From the NCBI GenBank assembly GCA_021299875.1, contig JAJTEW010000003.1:1-64000 (forward strand): 64,000 nt of DNA. The letters are read 5' to 3'. Numbering within the stretch: the stretch's first letter is position 1; the number at the start of each line of letters is the position of its first letter. Below are positions 42,082 through 51,000 of the stretch, in pieces. A program made the translations under genes and the position numbers. This DNA comes from Comamonadaceae bacterium (GTDB lineage Bacteria; Pseudomonadota; Gammaproteobacteria; Burkholderiales; Burkholderiaceae_C). The notes below the pieces were generated by a model, which saw only the letters and a program-made list of their open reading frames with translations, had not been told where the DNA came from and did no database searches.

Positions 42082-43065
42082 ATGCACAAGCGGACATTTC
42101 TCGCCCGCATCTTAGCCGCAGTGAGCGGTTTTGTGGTCGCGGTCACTGCTTCCACCGCCTCGGCTCAAGAGTGGCCGGCCAAGCCCATTCGCATTATTGT
42201 AAGTTTCGCCCCGGGCGGGCTGACAGACACGATCGCCCGTGCCCTGCAGGCTCGGCTGCAGGAGGGTTTCGGCCAGCCGGTCGTGATAGAAAACCGGCCA
42301 GGCGCGGGCGGAACCCTTGCGGAAGGACTTCTGGCCAAGGCACCCGCCGACGGCTACACCATTCTGCTCAGCGCAGACAGTGTTCCGGCGAACCCTCACC
42401 TCATGCAGAACTTGCCTTATGACACGTTCAAGGACCTGATGCCGGTGAGTTTGCTCGCACGCATCCCGCTCGTCATGCTGGTGAACCCTTCGGTGCCAGC
42501 AGCAACGGTGAGGGAGTTCGTTACCTATGCAAAAACCGGTGGCGTGAAGGCGAGTTATGGCAGTCCAGGAATCGGGACGAGCAACCACCTCTATTTCGAA
42601 GTGTTCAAGGACCTCACCAGCATTGAGCTGCCGCACGTCGCCTATAAGGGGGGCGGTCCGGCAATGACGGACCTTATGGGAGGACATATCCAGACGCTGC
42701 TGATTTCTAGTACCTTGGCAGTGCCGCAGGTGGTCGGGGGCAAGGTCAAGGCGCTGGCCGTCACCAGTGACAAGCGCATCGCGCAGCTGCCGAACGTTCC
42801 CACCTTCGCCGAGGCGGGCTTTCCCGACTTCAAGCCGCAGCAATGGACCGGACTGTTCGTCCCTGCCGGCACGCCACCAGCGATTGTTGCTCGCATCCAT
42901 GGCGAGTTCGCCAAGGCCCTGAAAGCGCCGGATGTCGTCACCCGCTTAAACGACTTGAATGCAGAACCCGTCATGAGTACGCAGGCAGATTTTGCCGGCC
43001 ATCTGCGCCGTGAGAACCAGACCTTGGGGCGGCTCATCAAGGCCAGGGGGATTACAGCCCAGTAG
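42082..43065 (+). CDS. Bug-family (TctC-like) periplasmic solute receptor
   Basis: The ATG at 42082 follows AAGGAGA and gives 327 residues with a signal peptide ending in Ser-Ala-Gln. Glu-Trp-Pro-Ala-Lys-Pro-Ile-Arg and Phe-Ala-Pro-Gly-Gly-Leu-Thr-Asp are the family signatures. It is divergent from the IclR gene and so probably belongs to the aromatic island as its uptake receptor, although no TctAB genes are near. The composition is GC-rich like the rest of the island. Confidence 0.9.
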   Translation: MHKRTFLARILAAVSGFVVAVTASTASAQEWPAKPIRIIVSFAPGGLTDTIARALQARLQEGFGQPVVIENRPGAGGTLAEGLLAKAPADGYTILLSADSVPANPHLMQNLPYDTFKDLMPVSLLARIPLVMLVNPSVPAATVREFVTYAKTGGVKASYGSPGIGTSNHLYFEVFKDLTSIELPHVAYKGGGPAMTDLMGGHIQTLLISSTLAVPQVVGGKVKALAVTSDKRIAQLPNVPTFAEAGFPDFKPQQWTGLFVPAGTPPAIVARIHGEFAKALKAPDVVTRLNDLNAEPVMSTQADFAGHLRRENQTLGRLIKARGITAQ

Positions 43066-43165
43066 TACGCTTCCCTGCGACTGACAGCGGACTGGATCGT
43101 TCATTGGCTCGCATGGGCTCAACTGAAATCGCCGCCGATGATCACAAGGTCATCGGCGTCAACAA

Positions 43166-43275
43166 CTCGCAGACTCAGGTGCACGCAAGAGTGAGTTGCT
43201 GCAAAGATCGTGGCAAAACCTGGATATCTCAGGCAGAAAACTCATCGTGCCCAGGACGAAGAACGGGGATTTGCG
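43166..43275 (+). pseudogene. Middle fragment of a tyrosine recombinase gene, relic copy 3
   Basis: One frame reads Ala-Asp-Ser-Gly-Ala-Arg-Lys-Ser-Glu-Leu-Leu-Gln-Arg-Ser-Trp, nearly the same as the box I region of the relic at 4591-5105, and continues through Asp-Ile-Ser-Gly-Arg-Lys and Arg-Thr-Lys-Asn-Gly-Asp-Leu-Arg, the part lost from copy 1. Neither start nor C-terminal box is present. The rest of the 43066-43450 gap shows no gene. Confidence 0.65.
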
Positions 43276-43450
43276 AACACTGTTTTCACACCTGAACCAT
43301 GGCCTTGGCCAAACGTTTGCAACCTGCATGGGCTTTTGGTGCTGGTGATCGATAGATTTGGGCTCAATCACACTTGGCTAATGGACTCGACGAACCTGTC
43401 CATTCGATATGAATTCAAAGTCGAAAAAGTAAACTTCAACAGGAGACAAA

Positions 43451-44434
43451 ATGAAACCTCTCAATCGCCGTCTTTTCCCCGTTTTTGCATTGATCGGCTT
43501 GGGCCTGTTCTCACCATTCGCAGCTTCGGCCCAAGAATGGTCTCCGACAAAGCCAATTCGAATCATTGTGCCCATCACTGGAAGTACCAATGATGTTCTG
43601 GCGCGGCTCATTGCCCCCAAACTGCAAGAAGTCTTGGGGCAACCCATCGTGGTTGAAAATAGACCGGGTGCTGGTGGCAACATCGGTGCAGATATGGTGG
43701 CCAAAGCTGCGCCCGATGGACATACCTTGTTGATTGGTTATAACGGTCCACTGGCAATCAATGTGAGTCTTTTTGACAAGATGCCCTACGACCCAGTCAA
43801 AGATCTTGCACCAATCACTTTAATGGTCAAGGCACCGCAATACCTTGTCGTGAATCCCGCGGCTGGATTCAACAGTGTCAAGGATTTCTTAGAAAAGGCG
43901 AAAGCGAATCCAAGTAAGTATTCTTATGGCTCTGTGGCCATGGGCAGTGCCTCACACCTGACAATGGAAATGTTCAAGTCAGCAGCCGGCTTCCACATGA
44001 CACACATTCCGTACCGCGGTGCGGGTCCAGCGGTCACAGATTTAATCAGCGGAAATATTCAGGCTGCTTTCTTTGTGCCCGGAAATGTTCAACAATTTGT
44101 GAAGGAGGGTCGATTGAAACTGCTGGCAACATCGGGTCAAAAGCGTTTCGCAAGTACACCTGAGATTCCCACTTTGAATGAATCTGGGTATCCGGATTTC
44201 GAAGCCACTTCTTGGATTGGTTTTTTAACGACAGGCGGTACCCCTCAACCAATCATTGAGCGCTACAACCGTGAAATCGTAAAAATTGTCAGGTCTCCAG
44301 AAATAACAAAACGCTTATTGGAAATGGAGTTTGAAATCGTCGCCACAACGCCCAATCAGTTTCGCGATTGGATCGCATCAGAAATAAAGCGTTGGGGAAA
44401 AGTGATCAAAGACACCGGCACAAAGGCTGAGTGA
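43451..44434 (+). CDS. Bug-family (TctC-like) periplasmic solute receptor
   Basis: AGGAGA precedes the ATG; the signal peptide ends in Ala-Ser-Ala-Gln and is followed by Glu-Trp-Ser-Pro-Thr-Lys-Pro-Ile-Arg. The ligand loop reads Pro-Ile-Thr-Gly-Ser-Thr-Asn-Asp, lacking the usual Pro-Gly-Gly, so its ligand or binding mode may differ from the other four Bug proteins here. Length is 327 residues. It stands alone between a recombinase relic and an IS256-type relic, with lower GC than the aromatic island before it. Confidence 0.88.
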   Translation: MKPLNRRLFPVFALIGLGLFSPFAASAQEWSPTKPIRIIVPITGSTNDVLARLIAPKLQEVLGQPIVVENRPGAGGNIGADMVAKAAPDGHTLLIGYNGPLAINVSLFDKMPYDPVKDLAPITLMVKAPQYLVVNPAAGFNSVKDFLEKAKANPSKYSYGSVAMGSASHLTMEMFKSAAGFHMTHIPYRGAGPAVTDLISGNIQAAFFVPGNVQQFVKEGRLKLLATSGQKRFASTPEIPTLNESGYPDFEATSWIGFLTTGGTPQPIIERYNREIVKIVRSPEITKRLLEMEFEIVATTPNQFRDWIASEIKRWGKVIKDTGTKAE

Positions 44435-44560
44435 ATTCCATGGATCAAGGCCGTCTCAAAGGCAAAGTCATGCCAGGGCCGTCTCCAAACTTCTCACACC
44501 ACACCAACGACAAAGCCTTAGCGCGCCTGTCTATGGCCAATTCTTGACGTTTGGGACGAG

Positions 44561-44892
44561 GGTGTCAGGCGTTTTGTGTCAACGGGGCGGGGATCAGTCC
44601 TTGGTCACCTTGCGCAAGCGCATCTTCACCGACCCGATGGCGTCGGTCGTGTCAGTGATCCGCCGAATCTCTGGCGGATGCTCAAAGAGTTCAAGCTCTC
44701 GGCCTCCAAGGCACGCTCGACCAGGCGCTCGGTCAGCGGCTTGAGCAGGTCGTTTTCTCCAATGAGGTCTTCTGGCTTTTTGTCGCCCGCCAGTAGCGGG
44801 TCGATCCATTCGTTGCTGACGGCCACGGTTCATCTTTCTGGATGTTCGGCCGTTTCCTGCCATTTGACCGCTTACACAAAATGGAGAACACC
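44561..44892 (-). mobile_element. Internally deleted IS256-family element
   Basis: On the minus strand an ATG at 44826 opens the N-terminus of an IS256-type transposase (Lys-Pro-Glu-Asp-Leu-Ile-Gly-Glu-Asn, then Leu-Val-Glu-Arg-Ala-Leu-Glu-Ala-Glu). Further on, in another frame, Ile-Arg-Arg-Ile-Thr-Asp-Thr-Thr-Asp-Ala-Ile and Leu-Arg-Lys-Val-Thr-Lys match the conserved C-terminal Tyr-Thr-Thr-Asn-Ala-Ile region. The roughly 300 residues between, with the acidic catalytic triad, are gone. The ends share GGTGT and TTTTGTGT as inverted repeats (44561-44582 and 44872-44892). The 332-base unit is thus a dead, MITE-like derivative; a full copy elsewhere could still move it. Confidence 0.75.
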
Positions 44893-45051
44893 TGCGGTTT
44901 GGCCCGTTCCCAGAGCGCCATGCTTGGCGTCAGCGAAGCGGATTTCACTTCTTCGGTAATATTTTGTTACTTTTAACAGTTTAAAAGCTATAAAAATGAA
45001 ATTTTAATGTAGTAATATAGGGTGCATATTTTTCATTCATCAGGAGCCCCC
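44893..45051 (+). promoter_or_regulatory. AT-rich promoter region of the giant repeat protein gene
   Basis: The last 110 bases before the giant gene are strongly AT-rich, in contrast with the GC-rich gene. TAATAT at 45013-45018 is a possible -10 box; no good -35 box stands at the normal distance, so an alternative sigma factor or activator may be used. AGGAG at 45041-45045 is the ribosome site. Confidence 0.35.
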
Positions 45052-48000
45052 ATGAAAAACAAAGCACCCCAAGTCCTGCCTCGTGACGCCATCGTTGCCC
45101 CGCAATCACCGTCAACAAATGCGGCGGATCTGTTGAAACCACAGGCCAATGCCGGCATGCCATGGGCCGTCAATACCGATGGCCTTAAGCCCTCAGCGCG
45201 TGTGGCGACCAAAGCCAAGGCGGCTACCGCTAAAAATCATGCAGACGACTTGGAGCTGGATGCACAGCTTGAATTCACCCAGTCAGACACCCTCGACGAG
45301 GCCATGACTCAAGCGGTGGCAGACACCAGCAACTGGCGTTATTCAGAAGATGTGTTGATCGCGCAAGCTACAAAAGTCACTGAGGTTGAGGCCGTGGGCG
45401 CTGCCGAAGTGGTGGTTGCAGAAACAGCGGCACTTTTACCCGTTGCAACACTGCCCTTGGGCGCCATTTTGGGTGGGGCGGTGGTGGTAGGTGTGGCGGC
45501 TTCGGGTGGTGGTGGCGGTGACGTTGGAACTGCTGGTGAAACACCCAATACAGCACCGGTGAACACCGTGCCCACAGCGCAGACCGTGAACGAAGACACC
45601 GCCCTTGCCATCAGCGGCATCAGCGTCAACGACGCTGACGGTAACTTGGCAACGACCCAGATCAGCGTGCTCAACGGCGCCTTGACCGTCAGCCTGGCAG
45701 GCGGCGCGACGATCAGCGCTGGCGCTAACAACAGCGGTACCTTGACCTTGAGCGGCACACAAGCGCAAATCAACGCGGCCTTGGCTACGCTGAGCTACCA
45801 AGGCAATGGCAACTACAACGGTGCCGACACCTTGACAGTTTTGTCCAGAGACAGTGCTGGCACCCCGCTGACCGACAGCGACACCGTGGGCATCACCGTC
45901 ACCGCCGTCAACGACGCGCCCACAGGCACCAATGCCACGCTGACCCTATTGCAAGGCGGCAGCAAAGTTTTTGCGGCATCAGACTTTGGATTTGCTGATG
46001 CCACTGACAGCACACCCAACACACTGAGCAATGTGATCATCACCACCTTGCCCGCGGCAGGTACCCTCACGCTCAATGGCGTGGCGGTCACGGTGAACCA
46101 AGTGATTCCTGCGGCCAGCTTAGGCACTTTGGTGTACACCCCCGCAGGCGGCAGTGGCGCAGGCTATGCGTCCATTGGCTTCAAAGTGCAAGACAACGGT
46201 GGCACCGCCAACGGTGGTGTCAACATCAGCGCCGAAGCCACCTTCACCATTGACGTGCAATCCACAGCCGCCCCCACGGCCGCAGTCAACGCCATCACCG
46301 CGCTCAGCGCAGACAGCGGCGACACCACCGACTTCATCACCAACCAGGCCAGCCAGACGGTCACTGGCACCTTCACCGGCACATTGGCTTTAGGTGAAAC
46401 CATTCAGGTCTCTGCCGACGGCGGCACCACGTGGGTCACGGCCACCGTCACCGGCCAAACCTGGACAGCCACAGGCGTCACACTTGGCAATGGTGCCGGT
46501 CAGCTCATCACGCAAACCCTCAGCGCAGGGGGTGCCTACTTGGCAGGCTCAGACCACAACTACACGCTGGACACCGCCACCACCGCCCCCAGCTTTGCGC
46601 TCTCTACAGGCTCCACACTCAGTGGCCAGTCGGTGATCAACGGCACCTCCGAGCCCGATGCCACCGTCACCGTCACCATCGACCCCGACAACAACGCCGG
46701 CACCAACAACAGCTTCAGCTACACCGTGACCGCCAACGGCTCAGGCGTGTGGAGCGTCAATCTGGCCACGGCCCAGCCGAGCACTGGCACCGCCAGCTTC
46801 AGCAGCGGCACCGCCGGTGTCAGCGCCGTACAGACCGACGTGGCGGGCAACCCCAGCACGGCCACCACAGCCACCTTCACATCGTCCAACGTCACCAGTT
46901 ACAGCGTCTTGGGCCCCACCGACACAGCGGGTGCCCAACTTTTGGACGCCAACAATGTCGTTTTGGGTGTGGACGAAGGCGCAGGCGTCATCCGCTTTGT
47001 GGTGCTGCGCAGCGGCGACACCAGCGTCAGCGGCACCGTCACCTACACCACGCAAAACGGCTCGGCCTCCGCAGGCAGCGACTACACCGCCACCAGCGGC
47101 ACCGTCACCTTTGCAATAGGCGAGACCTTCAAGATCATCACCGTCAACATCGCCGATGATGCAACGCTGGAGACCAACGAAACCGTCAACCTGCAACTGA
47201 CCGCAGCCACCAACGGCAACATCACCACCAGCACGGCCACGGTCACCATCAACGACAACGAGCAGTCGGTGTGGAGTGTGGCCAGCGCGGGCGGTGTGGA
47301 CGAGGCCGCAGGCTTCATCACCTACACCGTCACCCGCACCGGTGCCACCGGTGCCGCCACCATCAACTTCTCCACCGGCGGCGGCTCCGCCACAGCCGGC
47401 AGCGACTACACCGCCATTGCCAGCCAGACCCTGAGCTTTGCAGCGGGCGAGACCAGCAAGACAGTCCAGGTGGCCATCACCAACGACACCCTGGCCGAGG
47501 GCAACGAAACCGTGGTGGGCACCATCAGCGGTGCCAGCACCGGCGTCATCAGCACGGGCACGGCCTCGGCTGCGATCGTTGACAACGACCAATCCAACTG
47601 GAGAGTGTCCAGCGCAGGCAACGTAGACGAAAGCGCCGGCTTCATCACCTACACCGTCACCCGCACCGGTGCCACCGGTGCCGCCACCATCGACTTCTCC
47701 ACCGGCGGCGGCTCCGCCACAGCGGGCAGCGACTACACCGCCATTGCCAGCCAGACCCTGACCTTTGCCGCAGGCGAAACCAGCAAGACAGTCCAGGTGG
47801 CCATCACCAACGACACCGAGGCAGAAGGCAACGAAACTGTGGGGGCCAGCATCAGCGGTGCCAGCACCGGCGCTATCAGCACCGGCACGGCCACGGCCAC
47901 CATTCTGGACAACGAGCAATCCATCTGGAGCGTCGACAGCGCAGGCCCCGTGAACGAGGCCTCAGGCTTCCTCACCTTCACCGTCACCCGCACCGGTGCC

Positions 48001-51000
48001 AGTGCTGCGGCCACGATTGACTTTGGCACCACCGGGGGCACGGCCACAGGCGGTGTGGACTACACCGCCACCACCCAGACCTTGAGCTTTGCCGCAGGCG
48101 AGATGAGCAAAACCGTGCAGGTGGCCCTGCTCAACAACGGCTTGCCCGAAGACGAGGAGAACGTCGTCGTCAGCCTGACCAACGCCAGCGTGGGCACCAT
48201 CGCCACAGCCACCGTCACGGAGACCATCTTGGACGACGACCAAATGAACTGGTCCGTGGCCAGCGCAGGCGATGTGGACGAGGGCGCCGGCTTCATCACC
48301 TACGTGGTCAGCCGCACAGGCCTGTCCAGCACCGCCACAGTGCAGTTCGAGACCGCAGGCGGCTCTGCCACGGCGGGGTCAGACTACACCGCCCTCAGCC
48401 AGAGCTTGACCTTTGCCGCAGGCGAGATGAGCAAAACCGTGCGTGTGGCCATTGCCGATGACAACGCTGCCGAAGGCAACGAGACCGTGGTGGCCAGCAT
48501 CAGCAATTTGAGCCAGGGCAACAACACCAGCAACCCGGCCGTGGCCACCATCATCGACAACGACCAGTCCAACTGGAGCGTGGCCAGCGTGGGCTCGGTG
48601 GACGAAGGTGCAGGCTTCATCACCTACACCGTCACCCGCACCGGCGCATCCGCTCAAGCCACCATCAACTTCTCCACCGCAGGTGGCACGGCCACCGCAG
48701 GCGTGAGCAAAGACTACACCGCAGCGAACCAGACCTTGACCTTTGCCGCAGGCGAGATGAGCAAGACCATTCAGGTGGCCATCAACGACGACAACGTGGC
48801 CGAAGGCAACGAGACCGTGGTGGGCAGCATCAGCAGCGCCAGTGCAGGCAACATCACCACCAACACCGCCACGGCCACCATCAACGACAACGACCAGTCG
48901 CTGTGGAGCGTCTCCAGCCAAGGCACGCTGATGGACGAAGGCGTGGGCTTTTTGGTCTACACCATCTCGCGCACCGGCAGCACGGGCGCAGCCGACATTG
49001 ACTTTGCCACCGCCGGTGGCACGGCCAACCCAGTGAGCGACTACACCGCCACCAACCAAACGCTGCGCTTTGCTGCAGGCGAGATGACCAAGACCGTCAA
49101 GGTCGCCATCGTGGACGACAACGTGGCAGAAGACAACGAGTCCCTTAACGCCACCATCAGCAACGCCACCGCGGGCAGCATCGTCACCGGCACCACCAGT
49201 GCCAGCATTTTGGACAACGACCAGTCCATCTGGCGCGTCACCAGCGGCGCGGGCTCCACCATCGACGAAGGTTCGGGCTACATCGCCTACACCGTCAGCC
49301 GCACGGGCGATGCGTCGGCATCCGCCACCATCACCTTTGCCACCAGCGGCACGGCTACGGCCGGCAGCGACTACACCGCAGCCAACCAGACGCTGACCTT
49401 TTTGGCGGGCGAGCGCAGCAAAGTCATTTTGGTGGCCGTGACCGATGACGGCGTGGCCGAGGGCGATGAAACACTCACCGCGCTCATCACCAACAACGCC
49501 ACAGGCAATATCGGTAATACCAGCGTGTCCGTCACCATCCAAGACAACGACCAGTCCAACTGGAGCGTGGCCAGTGCAGGCACCGTCGACGAAGGTGCGG
49601 GCTTCATCACCTACACCGTCACCCGCACCGGGGCTTCGGCTGCAGCCCACATTGACTTCACCACCGCCGGTGGCACCGCCACGGCAGGCGCCGACTACAC
49701 GGCCATGGCCCAAAGGCTCAGCTTTGCCGCCGGTGAGATGAGCCAAACCGTGCGCGTGGCCGTCAACGACGATGCGCTCAAGGAAGGCAACGAAACCGTG
49801 GTGGCCAGCATTGGCAACGCCGACACAGGCAACATCACCACCAACACCGTCAGCGCCACCATCAACGACAACGACCAGACTTTGTGGAGCGTCAATGCCG
49901 CTGGTATCGAAGAAGGTGCAGGCTACATCTCGTACGTCATCACGCGCAGCGGCAACACCAGCGCGTTGGCCACCATAGACTTTGACACCATCGGTGGCGG
50001 CGCCACACCTGGGGTGGATTTTGTAGCGGTGCACCGGAACCTGAGCTTTGCCGCCGGCGAGACCACCCAGACCGTGCTGGTGCAGGTGATCGACGACAGC
50101 GTGATTGAGAAGGTGGAGCTGGTGGCTGCCACCATCTCCAACGCCAGTTCGGGCACCCTGACCCAAGCCACGGCGGTTCCGTCGATCACCGACAACGATT
50201 TGATGTCGTGGTTTGTCAATACACAGGGCACGGTAGGCACGGTCGATGAAGGGGCCGGCTTCATCAGCTTCACAGTGGGACGCAATGGCGACGCCTCGCA
50301 GACAGCCTCCATCACCTTCTCCACCGTGGGGGGCACGGCCATTGCGGGCAGCGACTACACCGCCAAAAGCGAGACGCTCACCTTTGCGGCGGGCGAGAAC
50401 CTCAAGACGGTGTTGGTGGCCATCACCAACGACGCCATCTTGGAAGGCAACGAAACCGTGGTGGGTGTGCTGGCCAACGCATCGGCCGGCCAGATCGGCA
50501 CCACCAATGCCACCGCCAACATCGTGGACAACGACCAATCGGTGTGGAGCGTCAGCACGGCCGACGTGAGCGAGGGTGCGGGCTTCATCACCTACACCAT
50601 CACCCGCAGCGGTGCCACAACGGGGACGGCCAGCATCGACTTCCGCACCGCTGGCGGCACTGCCGCACAAGGCGTGGACTACACCGGCGAGAGCCAGACC
50701 CTCACCTTTGCCGCAGGCGAGAGCACCAAGACCGTTCTGGTGGCGGTGACCAACGACACACTGGCCGAAGCCACCGACGAGACCGTGGTGGGCGTCATCG
50801 CCAACGCCACCTCGGGCACCATTGCCACCGCCAGCGCCGCAGCCACCATCACCGACAACGACTTCAACGTGTGGTCAGTGGCTGCCGCTGGTACGGGCGG
50901 AGCAGAATCCGGCAGCAGGCGCTTCACCGTCACGCGCACCGACGGCTCGGCAACGGGTACGGTGGACTTCTTGACCACCAGCAACAGTGCCCGAGAGGGC

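Noticed and set aside
48379-50670. A 763-codon open frame on the minus strand inside the giant repeat gene
   Set aside because: It is antisense to the Calx-beta repeats, its own periodicity copies theirs, and it has no domain or ribosome site. The true strand gives coherent domains.
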